From contig CASCZI010000002.1 in the NCBI GenBank assembly GCA_949156565.1, positions 1 through 64,000 of the forward strand: DNA of 64,000 nucleotides, given 5' to 3'. The notes under the pieces were generated by a model. The model did no database searches. It saw nothing but the letters and a program-made list of their open reading frames with translations, and was not told where the DNA came from. The position numbers were made by a program, and so were the translations under genes. Shown here piece after piece: positions 37,943 through 48,380 of the stretch (position 1 is its first letter; every line of letters starts with the position of its first letter). The stretch comes from an uncultured Alphaproteobacteria bacterium (lineage in GTDB: Bacteria; Pseudomonadota; Alphaproteobacteria; Rs-D84).

Positions 37943-38385
37943 AAGCGTTCTTTATGTTGCCCGAAAGCAAATCCGAACTGGAAAAGATGGACTTTGAACA
38001 AAAATCCCTGTTGTGGGCGCGATATAGCCCGTATCCATATCGCCGTCAATCACGGGCATTATGGTACTATATACAATGCGAACGCACACACGCCACCATC
38101 GCCGCAAAACACACAACAATGCTACGCAAATATATGAATAATCCAGATGAATGCCTAAGTCGCGTGCATAAAAACAAATACCATCTGAACCCGGGCACCA
38201 CCATCACAAAAACATTCCGCGGTTTGGAATTCAAAGTGACCGTTGGTGAACGGAGTGAATTCATATACAACAACAAAACGTATCGCACCCTGTCCGCCAT
38301 CGCCAAAGAAATATGCGGCCACAAAGTGTCCGGAAATGACTTCTTTGGACTAACCAATAAAAGGCTAAATCATGCCAAAGATTAA
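37939..38385 (+). CDS. DUF2924-like protein
   Basis: NPGTTITKTFRGLEFKVTVGERSEFIYNNKTYRTLSAIAKEICGHKVSGNDFFGL; typically upstream of serine recombinase in alphaproteobacterial elements. Confidence 0.75.
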   Translation: MKAFFMLPESKSELEKMDFEQKSLLWARYSPYPYRRQSRALWYYIQCERTHATIAAKHTTMLRKYMNNPDECLSRVHKNKYHLNPGTTITKTFRGLEFKVTVGERSEFIYNNKTYRTLSAIAKEICGHKVSGNDFFGLTNKRLNHAKD

Positions 38386-39970
38386 ATGCGCCGTATATGT
38401 TCGCAAATCCACAGAACATGGGTTGGAACAAGAGTTTAACAGCCTGGATAATCAAGAACAGGCGTGCCGGGCATACATCGCATCACAAGCCTTTAACGAT
38501 TGGGAATATTATAAGACTTATGCCGATGGTGGTATATCGGGTGGCACGATGGAACGACCGGCCTTAAAACAAATGCTGGATGATATGGCACGCGGATTGG
38601 TCAATACCGTTGTGGTGTACAAGGTTGATAGATTGTCGCGATCAATCTTAGACTTCCATAATATGATGCGATATTTTGATAAGCATAATGCAAACTTTGT
38701 ATCGATTACTCAGTCGTTTGATACATCAACTTCCATGGGCAAATTAACGCTGAATATGCTGCTGTCATTTGCCCAGTTTGAACGTGAAGTGTCAAGTGAA
38801 CGCGTGCGCGACAAACTGCGTGCCAGTAAAGCCAAAGGAATGTGGATTGGCGGATGCCCACCGTTGGGATACGATATTGTTGATAAAAAGTTGGTTATCA
38901 ACCCGACCGAGGCCGCACAGATTCAGACCATATTTGAATTATATTTGCAGATGAAATCGGTTCAGGATTTGACCCGGCATTTGCCGACCATTGGAATCTA
39001 TGCCAAGAAATGGACCACCCATGGTGAGCGCGTTATCGGCGGGAATCCAATCAAGAAAATGGCATTGCACAGAATACTGCGCAGTAAAATATATCTGGGC
39101 TATGTAGAATGTAAGGTCACTGGCACAACCGCACGTGGCGAACACGCACCCATTATTACCCAGGAATTATTTGATGCGGTGCAAATGAAACTCGCGAACA
39201 ATGCAAATCATAAATCAGGGCGAACAAATGGGTCGCCCAATTTATTATCCGGGCGGCTATATAATGCAGACGGCACACGTTTCACAAACCAAAGCACAGT
39301 GCGCGCGCATCGCACCACACTTTATTACTATGCCGGGGCGGGCGAATATTTACCCGCGCGGGATGTTGATAAATTGGCCACTGATACGATTGTTGAGTTC
39401 CTGAATTCTGATTTAAGCACCCTGCCCGACGCTTTGGCGCATACCCTGAAACAGATTGATTATAGTGGCATGGATTATATGGCGCGGCGGCGCCTGATTC
39501 AAACACTTATCCGGCGGGCAATTTATACACCGGGCCAAATAACGTTTTTCATCAATACAGATGCGGATAGCCTGCGGGCATTTATGAGACCTGATTTTAT
39601 CAACACTCAAAATAACAAAATAGACTTTATGCGTAATGGCGATGAGTTGATTTTAGCGCGGTCGGTGATACTAAATAAATGGACGGGCAGCAATAAGTAC
39701 AGCGCGGGACGTGCGGGCCTGATGACACGGACCGATAATCACAATATGATTGTTCGGGCGTTCGCAACCGCGTGGCGTTATCGCATGACGTATGAAAAGC
39801 ATGGCGATTTGGAGTACGTTGTAAAATCCGAACAGACATCGTGGCGCAGTCTGTATCGCTATCTGAATTTGGCATATATGCACCCCGAAAAAGTGAACAA
39901 TATTTTATCCGGCAAAGAGGTGTGCAGTATGGAAGAAATCTTTGCCATCGCGCCACAGCATCAAATATAA
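38372..39970 (+). CDS. Large serine recombinase (resolvase N-terminal plus recombinase domain)
   Basis: CAVYVRKSTEHGLEQEFNSLDNQEQACRAYI; YKVDRLSRSILDF; LLSFAQFEREVSSERVRDKLRASKAKGMWIGGCPPLGYD. Confidence 0.94.
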   Translation: MPKIKCAVYVRKSTEHGLEQEFNSLDNQEQACRAYIASQAFNDWEYYKTYADGGISGGTMERPALKQMLDDMARGLVNTVVVYKVDRLSRSILDFHNMMRYFDKHNANFVSITQSFDTSTSMGKLTLNMLLSFAQFEREVSSERVRDKLRASKAKGMWIGGCPPLGYDIVDKKLVINPTEAAQIQTIFELYLQMKSVQDLTRHLPTIGIYAKKWTTHGERVIGGNPIKKMALHRILRSKIYLGYVECKVTGTTARGEHAPIITQELFDAVQMKLANNANHKSGRTNGSPNLLSGRLYNADGTRFTNQSTVRAHRTTLYYYAGAGEYLPARDVDKLATDTIVEFLNSDLSTLPDALAHTLKQIDYSGMDYMARRRLIQTLIRRAIYTPGQITFFINTDADSLRAFMRPDFINTQNNKIDFMRNGDELILARSVILNKWTGSNKYSAGRAGLMTRTDNHNMIVRAFATAWRYRMTYEKHGDLEYVVKSEQTSWRSLYRYLNLAYMHPEKVNNILSGKEVCSMEEIFAIAPQHQI

Positions 39971-39982
39971 CCTAGAAACCAC

Positions 39983-40144
39983 TGCCAGGGCGAAAAAGGG
40001 CATTGTATAGAAAGTGGTTTTTATTTGCCGATTTTTGGAATTTCGCGCTATACCATGGATGAGTTATAAATAAAAAGCCCCGATTTCCCGGGGAGTTGCT
40101 CGCTGTATGTTTTAACACGCAAAACATAACTGATTCCTGGCGGA
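39983..40144 (+). repeat. Right copy of ~162 bp direct repeat
   Basis: tgccagggcgaaaaagggcattgtatagaaagtggtttttatttgc...cataactgattcct, abuts the tRNA-Ser 3' end. Confidence 0.85.
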
Positions 40145-40227
40145 TGGGGAGGGATTCGAACCCCCGGAAGCATTGCTGCTTCAACGGTTTTCAAGACCGC
40201 CGCAATCGACCGCTCTGCCACCCATCC
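40138..40227 (-). tRNA. tRNA-Ser (anticodon TGA), CCA encoded
   Basis: GGATGGGTGGCAGAGCGGTCGATTGCGGCGGTCTTGAAAACCG...GGGGGTTCGAATCCCTCCCCATCCGCCA, long variable arm. Confidence 0.95.
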
Positions 40228-40274
40228 GAAAAACACACGGACCATTTGATGCCGTCATGCGTCCCTATTCTATC

Positions 40275-41075
40275 CTATTTTTTACGAAACGCAATCGCAA
40301 AAATCAATGCACCGGCAAAAAACATCATTGCCGATAATAATTGCCCCATGGTCAGACCCCAACTGGTTAAAAATCCAATTTGGGGATCGGGCGCCCGAAA
40401 TTGTTCACAGAAAATCCGCGCCACACCATATCCCATGGCCAAAACACCCGACAATGCGCCGGGATGACGCCGCAATCCCGTCCAACGACACAATACATAC
40501 ATTAAAACAAATAAAATCAAACCTTCCGTCGCCGCCTCGTATAATGGACTGGGGTGACGGGGAATCGTGATGGTATCCCCTGCAAAAACAACCCCCCATG
40601 GCATATCCGTGGGCCGCCCCATCACTTCTTGGTTAACAAAGTTTGCAATTCGACCAAAGAATAACCCGATGGGGGCGACCACGGCGATCATATCCAAAAT
40701 ACGCCATGGATTTACCCGGGTCCGATGTCCAAACCATAACATCGCCACAATGACACCGATCAATCCGCCATGAAAACTCATCCCGCCATGCCATACGGCA
40801 AATATTTCCATCGGATGCGCCAAGAAAAACGATAAATTATAAAACAAAACGTACCCCAACCGGCCGCCCAAAATGACCCCCAAAATGACCGCCGTAAATA
40901 GATCATCCATCTGCCCCCGATCCAAATGAATGCCACTGTTACGTTGATGAATCAGCTTTCGAAAAAGCCAATACCCCACAATAAATGCCGCCACATAGGC
41001 CAACGCGTACCAGCGCACGTCCATCGGTCCGATTGAAAATGCCACAGGAGAAATAGGATTAATGATGATTGCCAT
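40275..41075 (-). CDS. lgt: Prolipoprotein diacylglyceryl transferase
   Basis: GMSFHGGLIGVIVA; FGRIANFVNQEVMGRPTDMPWGVVF; RHPSPLYEA. Confidence 0.95.
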   Translation of the reverse strand: MAIIINPISPVAFSIGPMDVRWYALAYVAAFIVGYWLFRKLIHQRNSGIHLDRGQMDDLFTAVILGVILGGRLGYVLFYNLSFFLAHPMEIFAVWHGGMSFHGGLIGVIVAMLWFGHRTRVNPWRILDMIAVVAPIGLFFGRIANFVNQEVMGRPTDMPWGVVFAGDTITIPRHPSPLYEAATEGLILFVLMYVLCRWTGLRRHPGALSGVLAMGYGVARIFCEQFRAPDPQIGFLTSWGLTMGQLLSAMMFFAGALIFAIAFRKK

Positions 41076-41370
41076 GATAAATTATAATTGTTGTGTTGTT
41101 TGATTATGCTCTGTCATGATTTCTGGAACGTGTACTCTTTCCTTTTAATCATTTTCATGCCCGTCTTTTTGCAATTGTTCTTGTGCATTGGTGAAATTCA
41201 AAGCCTAGCATTTATTATAACCCGACTTCCACGGGATCAAAATGCTCTTTTATCGCCTAGATTTGCACTTTGCGTTTGTTTTTTTGTTTTCAAATGTGCC
41301 CATGATCTATACCTTGGTGAATTGTTATTTATCTTGAAATAATGCCTTTATTATATTATATATTGAATCA

Positions 41371-42147
41371 ATGAACAAGGAGAAACAAAAAACCATGGCA
41401 ACAAAAACCATATCTGCAAAGAAAACTGTCCGCGCCACGCGCGTTGCATCCACGCCAAAAACGTCTGATGGTATGGGATCATATCTGAAACGCATCTTTG
41501 GATTAATGTTTGGTGCGGTGGCGGTAACGGCCCTTACATCTTTTGTAACAATGGCAACACCATTATGGGGCATGTTGATGACCAATACCGGAATGTCGGG
41601 ATTGTACTATATCCTGTTGTTTGGGGGATTGGCCCTGTCTATCTGGGCCCAGGTACGCGCATTTTCATTAAAACCGGCGACGGCTATATTGCTGTTGGGG
41701 GTTTATGCCATTTTAATGGGGATTGTGTTGACGCCGTTATTGTTGTTTGCGGTAATCCAAAATCCATTTACTATTTTGGCGGCATTCGGCATCGCTGCGG
41801 CCATGTTCGCATGTATGGCCATGTTTGGATATAAAACCGTGCGGGATTTATCATTCTTGGGAACATTTCTGTTTATGGGAATGATTGGTTTGGTATTGGT
41901 TGGATTGGCATCGTTTATTTGGCCCACAATTCTGGGGGGTGCATTTGGAACAATCGTATGTTTGATTGGGGTATTGGTCTTTGCACTGTTTACGGCATAC
42001 GATATGCAAACCTTGCGCCGGGCCTATGCGTCGATTGGTGATGACACACAAAAGAATCAGTTGGCGGTGTTGGGTGCATTGCATCTGTATATTTCATTCA
42101 TCGCCATGTTCCAATATGTGCTAAGCCTTTTAAACAGAAACAATTAA
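41371..42147 (+). CDS. Bax inhibitor-1/YccA family membrane protein
   Basis: Seven-TM pattern; FALFTAYDMQTLRRAY...LGALHLYISFIAMFQYVLSLL. Confidence 0.9.
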   Translation: MNKEKQKTMATKTISAKKTVRATRVASTPKTSDGMGSYLKRIFGLMFGAVAVTALTSFVTMATPLWGMLMTNTGMSGLYYILLFGGLALSIWAQVRAFSLKPATAILLLGVYAILMGIVLTPLLLFAVIQNPFTILAAFGIAAAMFACMAMFGYKTVRDLSFLGTFLFMGMIGLVLVGLASFIWPTILGGAFGTIVCLIGVLVFALFTAYDMQTLRRAYASIGDDTQKNQLAVLGALHLYISFIAMFQYVLSLLNRNN

Positions 42148-42171
42148 CATAGCCAACCAAGGAGTATCAAA

Positions 42172-42492
42172 ATGGCTTATAAAGTAGATCCAGCAAAATG
42201 CATCGCATGCCATACCTGTATCGGGGCATGTCCGGTTATGGCCATATCCACCGGCGCCGACCAAAAGGCGGTTATTGACCCGGCCAAGTGCATTTCATGT
42301 GGCACATGTGCCGCCATATGCCCGGTTAACGCCATTGCGCCGGACCTGGGGCCGACACCAAACCCTGTATCAGAACCAAAATCCAATGATACAAAAACGC
42401 CAACGACGCCGGACCTGGGGCCGACACCAAACCCTGTATCAGAACCAAAATCCAATGATACAGAAACGCCAACGGCGCCGGATCAAAAATAA
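42172..42492 (+). CDS. 2[4Fe-4S] ferredoxin with repetitive C-terminal tail
   Basis: CIACHTCIGACPVMAI and CISCGTCAAICPVNAI; tail PDLGPTPNPVSEPKSNDT twice. Confidence 0.9.
   Translation: MAYKVDPAKCIACHTCIGACPVMAISTGADQKAVIDPAKCISCGTCAAICPVNAIAPDLGPTPNPVSEPKSNDTKTPTTPDLGPTPNPVSEPKSNDTETPTAPDQK
42349..42486 (+). repeat. 69-bp tandem duplication in the ferredoxin tail
   Basis: ccggacctggggccgacaccaaaccctgtatcagaaccaaaatccaatgataca.aaacgccaac repeated twice. Confidence 0.9.
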
Positions 42493-42524
42493 AAAATCCC
42501 CCACCAAATGGGGGATTTTTTATA
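42493..42524 (+). terminator. Rho-independent terminator
   Basis: aaaaatcccccaccaaatgggggatttttta. Confidence 0.85.
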
Positions 42525-42854
42525 CGATTTATTGTACCAATTTATCCACACACCGGATATATCACTTTTTTGGTGCCATCATCTATTGCCATGTGTTCAT
42601 CCAGAAATAAATGGGACATACCCTGGAATCCAAACGTATGGCACCATTTACCGAAATATATTTTGCATCATACGGGGATCATTGACACCCAATGGGTGGG
42701 GAAACATATTGATATTCGATCGCACGAAATACCATCTACCCTATCTACGGATTTCGCCCCTCAACACCCAAAATTAAATACATTATAGAAAACGCCATGA
42801 ATAACCGCGCCCCTTTATACCCTTTGAAAAAACGACGCCCGATGGCGTCGTTTC

Positions 42855-45062
42855 TTAATTCGTTTCGGCCCCAAAATCATTTGTACATGTATACGTCGCA
42901 CCCATAACGCCTTTGATAAATTTCAATTTATCAGCCGGCTTCGTTACACTGACGCTGTTAATACTGCCACATGTTGTAATCATGGCTTTGCACGCATTAA
43001 ATGCCGGTTCGCATCTTTCTTTGGATATATTATTTTGACTCAAACAAGATGCGACATTTGTCATACATTCTTCGCCATACTCGGCCAATGTTTCATCCTG
43101 GGCGGCCTTGATCTGAACCATTGTTCGTTGCAGATATTCTTTGACAACATTATTATCTGCACGATATTTCCGGTCATTAATCGATCCTTCGTATGTGTAA
43201 TTCTGGCACTTGTTCAAGACACTCATACACATCCCATTATCTTTATTGGTATCGTTATCATGCCACCCAATACGTCGCTGCAAATACAATGAAATATCAT
43301 TCGACTTGTTTTCTGCATCAAATTCTTCGGCGGTGGTTTTCTCGATATATTCAACCAACGAACTATCCCTAAATGGATTTTTGAACGTATCTCCCTCGCC
43401 TTTATACATCCATACAGAATATAAACCGCTACTAGATGAATCGGCCGTATCGGCCACAGGCCCCGGGGTACTGCCAACAACAACCTTGCCGTTTACAATG
43501 TATCGACCGGATGGATCCAAACAGTTTTTATACCCCGACCCGCAAATAAAATCATCCTGCATACATTCATCCAACGCGTTTACACATTCACGCAGGTCAT
43601 ATTGATTCTTTTGCTGTGCAACCATCAAACGTGCCCGTTGTAAAACACTTTTCGCGTTACGCACCGTATTTGACATTTGGGTGTTGGCCTCTGACAAACT
43701 GCGTTCATAGGTGATACATTGCTTGTCAATTTCCAAATCATATGCATTCGTCACAATCGTTGTATCCACACCCTGGGCCGCACATGTATTTAATACCGAT
43801 GTCTTGCATCGTGCGGCCGCGGTTTTAAACAGTTCTGTTCCACGCTTATTACTGATGGTGGTGGTACTTGTTCCGGTTCCCAAAAAGTTGCTAAAATCAA
43901 ATGTTGAACCGTCAATCGTAAAATCAAATAACCCGTTCAGGTCAAACATCCCACCCGACTTTGAATCCGACGCCGTTGTCTTGACATCGACAATCAAATC
44001 TTTGATCTTGTCCAAATTGCTTTTTAATGTCGAAGTGTCCGTCGATTGGGACAATTTCAATTCCGCCTCGGTTTGGGTGAATAATGCCTCCATCTCATCC
44101 GAACTTAACCCAATGTACTGTATATCTTGGGCCACGTTTTGCAACTCTTCGGTGGCTTGCTTTAACGCGTCCTCGGTTTTTTCATAATTTTTCAAATTGG
44201 CACTGCAACTGCATCGTCCCTGATTATCATCCAATACGTTACAGAAATTATCCATGCATGCCGCATATTGCGTCTTGCAATAGTCTGTTAAGGCCAACAA
44301 ATCTTCCATTTCTGATGTATCGGCAGGCGACGTGGTTGTTTCCGATACGGATACACCCGTTGACACCGCCGTCGATGAAACCGATGGCATTCGCGACGCA
44401 TTGGACCGCGCACTAACCCGGCCGGTATATAATGGCGTATTAACCGTGTCGGTTTGAACCAACCCCGAACCGGTTCCCCCACGCGGCGTCACCGATTGGG
44501 CGGTTGCACTGCGCGCCACAGATGTATTACCCGACGCAACCGAATTGTTACGTACCGCAGATGTTGTCCCCGCCCGCGCGGCGGTGGTCGTGGTTGAAAC
44601 CCCGGAACGTGCCGTTGTCGTACGTGCCCCAACCGCCCGTGATGTATTGGTTGAACGCGCGTTCGATGTATTTACCATACGTGATGGTGTCCCAGATACC
44701 GTGGCCGTGCGTGCCGTAACACCACGCGATACCGTTGTACGCGTTGGTACACCCGATGTTGTTGAACGACGTGTTGTCACATTGGACGTCGTGCCCGCAC
44801 CCATGGCACGCGACGTGGTCCGCCCCGATGTGGTACGTGGCGCCGCGGCCGGTCCCACCGGCACATTGGCCCGTGGCGCACCCGATGTTCCATCCGTGTT
44901 ACCCGATGTATCCGTTACGTCTGTATCATCGTCGGACATTCCATCCGACACATCGTCTGCATCCGTGTATTCGATGACCTCATCATAAAAAAACGGCGCC
45001 ACTTCTGCAAACGACGGCAGAACCAACAGTCCACTTAATACGGCAACTAATCTCTTCATCAT
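42855..45062 (-). CDS. Secreted protein with Thr/Ser/Arg-rich low-complexity N-terminal region and conserved Cys C-terminal region
   Basis: Signal peptide MMKRLVAVLSGLLVLPSFAEV; TTSGVPTRTTVSRGVTARTATVSG...; CKTQYAACMDNFC...CSCSANLKNYE. Confidence 0.7.
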   Translation of the reverse strand: MMKRLVAVLSGLLVLPSFAEVAPFFYDEVIEYTDADDVSDGMSDDDTDVTDTSGNTDGTSGAPRANVPVGPAAAPRTTSGRTTSRAMGAGTTSNVTTRRSTTSGVPTRTTVSRGVTARTATVSGTPSRMVNTSNARSTNTSRAVGARTTTARSGVSTTTTAARAGTTSAVRNNSVASGNTSVARSATAQSVTPRGGTGSGLVQTDTVNTPLYTGRVSARSNASRMPSVSSTAVSTGVSVSETTTSPADTSEMEDLLALTDYCKTQYAACMDNFCNVLDDNQGRCSCSANLKNYEKTEDALKQATEELQNVAQDIQYIGLSSDEMEALFTQTEAELKLSQSTDTSTLKSNLDKIKDLIVDVKTTASDSKSGGMFDLNGLFDFTIDGSTFDFSNFLGTGTSTTTISNKRGTELFKTAAARCKTSVLNTCAAQGVDTTIVTNAYDLEIDKQCITYERSLSEANTQMSNTVRNAKSVLQRARLMVAQQKNQYDLRECVNALDECMQDDFICGSGYKNCLDPSGRYIVNGKVVVGSTPGPVADTADSSSSGLYSVWMYKGEGDTFKNPFRDSSLVEYIEKTTAEEFDAENKSNDISLYLQRRIGWHDNDTNKDNGMCMSVLNKCQNYTYEGSINDRKYRADNNVVKEYLQRTMVQIKAAQDETLAEYGEECMTNVASCLSQNNISKERCEPAFNACKAMITTCGSINSVSVTKPADKLKFIKGVMGATYTCTNDFGAETN

Positions 45063-45257
45063 CCTTCCATTGAATAGAATAATTTTATCACATCGGCCCC
45101 CACAATACAAACACAAAATGCGCCCATTCATAACACCCCACGCCACAAATGAAAAAAATCATAATTATTTTATTTTTTAATGTTTTTAACTTGTCACCTT
45201 GGCAATTGTTTATTATAATACCCCCACATATCAACCAAGATACAACAAACACGTAAT

Positions 45258-46835
45258 ATGCTAAAAAAACTATCAATGATTTTCTGTGCCCTGCCCTTGG
45301 TGGGATGCGCGACGGTGCCCACATCAACACATGACGCACGCCTGGACGGATATACGGCAAAAATCACACCGGCCGATTTTGAATACGACCCCATGACGAC
45401 CCCAATCGCCGACGTATATCGCACTGAACTTTCGCACCCCGGGCGCAGTGGGGCCACCCTAATCGACGATGGGTTATCGGCATTTATTATCCGGGCGGCA
45501 TTTGCCCGCATGGCAACGAAAACGATTGATCTGCAAACATATATATACAGTAACGATTTCTCGTCCAAGGTATTGGTTGGCGAATTAAAGAATGCGGCCG
45601 ATCGCGGGGTTAAGGTACGAATTTTATTGGATGATTATGGCACAAATTCCGACATCGCCGATGTTATGTTATTAAATCAACACCCGAATATAGAGGTTAA
45701 AGTATTTAACACCGTTCCCAACCGAACAAAAATCTTGTATTATCCGCAATTTCTGATGGACTTTAACCGGTTAAATTCACGCATGCATAACAAATTATTT
45801 GTGGTGGATAACATCGCACTGATCACGGGTGGCCGTAACGTCGGCAGTAATTATTTCTATCCCGAAACCGCGTCGAATTTTTCTGATACCGACGTGCTTT
45901 ATATTGGCGATATGACACGTTATGCCACAGACAGCTTTAATGACTATTGGAACCACCACTTGGCCATTCCCGCATCGGCATTTCCAAAGGCAAAAACCAA
46001 GAAAGCATTAAAAAAACTCGAAGAAAATTTCCAAGAACTGCAACGCAAAACGAAATCCGATCTTCAGGCATATGATACCATTATCAATCTGGCCCAAAAT
46101 GAATACCGGGCCCGTGGATTTGACTTTAGCTGGGGCCGCGGAAAATTCTTGGCCGATCCCCCGCAAAAGGTGGAAATGTCCATGCGCCAAAAAGAACAAT
46201 ACCAAGGTGATATTATCCGCACCCTGCAACATCTATGGGACACGACCCAGGATTCGGTTTATATATCGGCCGCCTATTTCGTCCCCGGTACGGGTGGTCT
46301 GAATCATATGTTACGCGAAGAAAAAGACGGCGTCCATTTAACGATCGTCACAAATTCGTTGGCATCAACAAATGCCCCCACGGTATATGCCAAATGGGAA
46401 AAATACCGTCGCCAATTAATTGAATCTGGCGCCGACGTCTATGAATTTATGCTTTCGGCGGAAAATCTGCGGGGACAAAAACACGATCGCGAACGTAAAC
46501 AGTCCAGTTTTTCTGTCCTGCACAGCAAGACCATCGTTTTCGACGACGATATCTCTTGGATCGGCAGTTTTAACCTGGACCCACGCAGTGCCTATTACAA
46601 CACCGAAAACGTGACCATTTTCGAAAGTACGGATTTTGCCAAAAAATTGCGCGAAATGATTATGCGTGACACCCAAACATCGTGGCATGTCACCATGGAA
46701 AATGATCAACCCGTTTGGACAGGAATGCGGCCGGGCGACACCACCCCACGCGTTTACCACCATTCACCCGACACATCTATCTTTCGCCGCGCGATAAAGG
46801 TTATAACCCGTCTTGTTCCGGAAAAATTCGTATAA
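45258..46835 (+). CDS. Phospholipase D-family (cardiolipin synthase-like) lipoprotein
   Basis: Lipobox LPLVGCATV; two HKD-type motifs (MHNKLFVVDNIALITGGRN; LHSKTIVFDDDISWIGSFNLDPRS). Confidence 0.92.
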   Translation: MLKKLSMIFCALPLVGCATVPTSTHDARLDGYTAKITPADFEYDPMTTPIADVYRTELSHPGRSGATLIDDGLSAFIIRAAFARMATKTIDLQTYIYSNDFSSKVLVGELKNAADRGVKVRILLDDYGTNSDIADVMLLNQHPNIEVKVFNTVPNRTKILYYPQFLMDFNRLNSRMHNKLFVVDNIALITGGRNVGSNYFYPETASNFSDTDVLYIGDMTRYATDSFNDYWNHHLAIPASAFPKAKTKKALKKLEENFQELQRKTKSDLQAYDTIINLAQNEYRARGFDFSWGRGKFLADPPQKVEMSMRQKEQYQGDIIRTLQHLWDTTQDSVYISAAYFVPGTGGLNHMLREEKDGVHLTIVTNSLASTNAPTVYAKWEKYRRQLIESGADVYEFMLSAENLRGQKHDRERKQSSFSVLHSKTIVFDDDISWIGSFNLDPRSAYYNTENVTIFESTDFAKKLREMIMRDTQTSWHVTMENDQPVWTGMRPGDTTPRVYHHSPDTSIFRRAIKVITRLVPEKFV

Positions 46836-46839
46836 ATAA

Positions 46840-46866
46840 AAAACGCCCCTTGGGGCGTTTTTTCTT
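46840..46866 (+). terminator. Rho-independent terminator
   Basis: aaacgccccttggggcgttttttctt. Confidence 0.8.
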
Positions 46867-47110
46867 AATCTTGGGGATCATCATGATCGGGAATCATTCG
46901 GGCAAAATCATTGATACTGGCCCCGGTTGATGCCAAAATCTTGGATAAACTGTGCATAGATGGCCAACGGGGTTTACCTTCTTTGGAATAACGCTTACTG
47001 CGATTAAATGTGGTTGCATCCAAACCGCTGCATTTGGCCAATCCCGAACAAGACATCTGATGCGCGTTCGCAAATTTTTCAATGGCCACCCAAATATCTT
47101 CATGCGTCAT
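46865..47110 (-). CDS. Helix-turn-helix regulator, paralogue of the 12484 product
   Basis: MTHEDIWVAIEKFANAHQMSCSGLAKCSGLDATTFNRSKRYSKEGKPRWPSMHSLSKILASTG. Confidence 0.75.
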   Translation of the reverse strand: MTHEDIWVAIEKFANAHQMSCSGLAKCSGLDATTFNRSKRYSKEGKPRWPSMHSLSKILASTGASINDFARMIPDHDDPQD

Positions 47111-47278
47111 GTTTTCTCTCCTTTTTGTTTTATCTGTTTAATTACAATAATGAATGGTAAAATAAATCAAAATTACGGTGTATTCGAATGCGCTTTGCCC
47201 CACCAACATTGGACAAAAAAAACACCCCCAATACGGGGTAGAGGATAAATCACAACACCCAAAAATTGTATAGGTTTG

Positions 47279-47729
47279 TTATCCAGAAATCTTTAGATTG
47301 GGTCGCGTTTGCCGTAAATTATTCAATGCACATGCCTGCGCCGCGGCAAAGGCATCAGGATTCCATATTTGAAAACCCGCCCCACGCCCAACAAACACCG
47401 CCCGATCCGTAATGGCGGCATGCGCCAATAAATCCGCCGGGACAACAATCCGCCCCGTCACATCAAACGCCAACGGACGCGCATCCGCAAACAGCATGGC
47501 CGACAAATCATCCAATTCACGGTCAAAAACCCCCATTTTATCGGTGGCGGCGGCCAATTGTTCCATACGGGTCATCGATACCCCTTCGATACAATTTGCC
47601 ATAAATGACCGGTATAAAACCACACCTTGGAACGCATCACCCATGACCGCGGTGCGAAACGACGCCGGCACGCACAAACGCCCCTTGGCATCCAATCTGT
47701 TTTCATAAGATGATAAGAACAGGCCCATT
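47279..47729 (-). CDS. mraZ: Division/cell wall cluster transcriptional regulator MraZ
   Basis: MGLFLSSYENRLDAKGRLCVPASFR...DVTGRIVVPADLLAHAAITDRAVFVGRGAGFQIWNPDAF. Confidence 0.92.
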
Positions 47730-47849
47730 CTTTCACAATCCGTCAATACAAACCATAGCACGGTCCAAATATGGTTGTCAATGACAAACGCATGTCAAAT
47801 TATGGGATTTCATGGTTTTTAAAATAAAATGATAATAAAATAATTTTTC

Positions 47850-47885
47850 ACTTGACCCGCGATTCGTTTTTATTCTATGATTCGT
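47850..47885 (+). promoter_or_regulatory. sigma70-like promoter
   Basis: TTGACC and TATGAT at near-canonical spacing. Confidence 0.4.
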
Positions 47886-48044
47886 GTATAGACAAGTAAG
47901 GAATCATAAAAAAAGCCCAGAAAACCGATTAAATGCGGGATTCTGCCGATAAACAAAGGGAAGGAAAAAATTGGATTCAGGATTTTGTAAATACAAAATC
48001 AGACATCAATTTTTGATTTCGAACCACAATTGGGGGGAATGCAT

Positions 48045-48380
48045 ATGCAGAAAAACATCAAAGAAATCATGATTGCCCTGAACAAAGTCCTGACGACGAC
48101 GGTCTGGGTGAATTCAGCGCGCCAGATCGTATCACTTAGCGACGAATTACAAATCGGTCATAATAACGCACCGCGTTCGATCGAAGATTTGTCGCGTGAC
48201 GCATTGGTTGGGGCGTACGTATCATTACAGATTCGTACCGACAATTTTGACGTCGCCGCCGAAAGTCTGGAAACCAAGACTTTGGCCATGCGCGTCAAAG
48301 AAATGGTCTTTGCAGAGGCGAAAAAGATCATGGACGCCACAGATACCACCGCAACCGATGGTATTGCCCGGGCGGCATAA
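48045..48380 (+). CDS. Small hypothetical protein
   Basis: MQKNIKEIMIALNKVLTTTVWVNSARQIVSLSDEL... Confidence 0.55.
   Translation: MQKNIKEIMIALNKVLTTTVWVNSARQIVSLSDELQIGHNNAPRSIEDLSRDALVGAYVSLQIRTDNFDVAAESLETKTLAMRVKEMVFAEAKKIMDATDTTATDGIARAA

Noticed and set aside
42349-42486. Two repeated units considered as a CRISPR-like or minisatellite array
   Set aside because: Only two units, in-frame within the ferredoxin gene, no spacers
44545-44988. Long + strand ORF (147 aa) opposite the 42855-45062 gene
   Set aside because: Antisense shadow of a biased low-complexity coding region; no start context or motif
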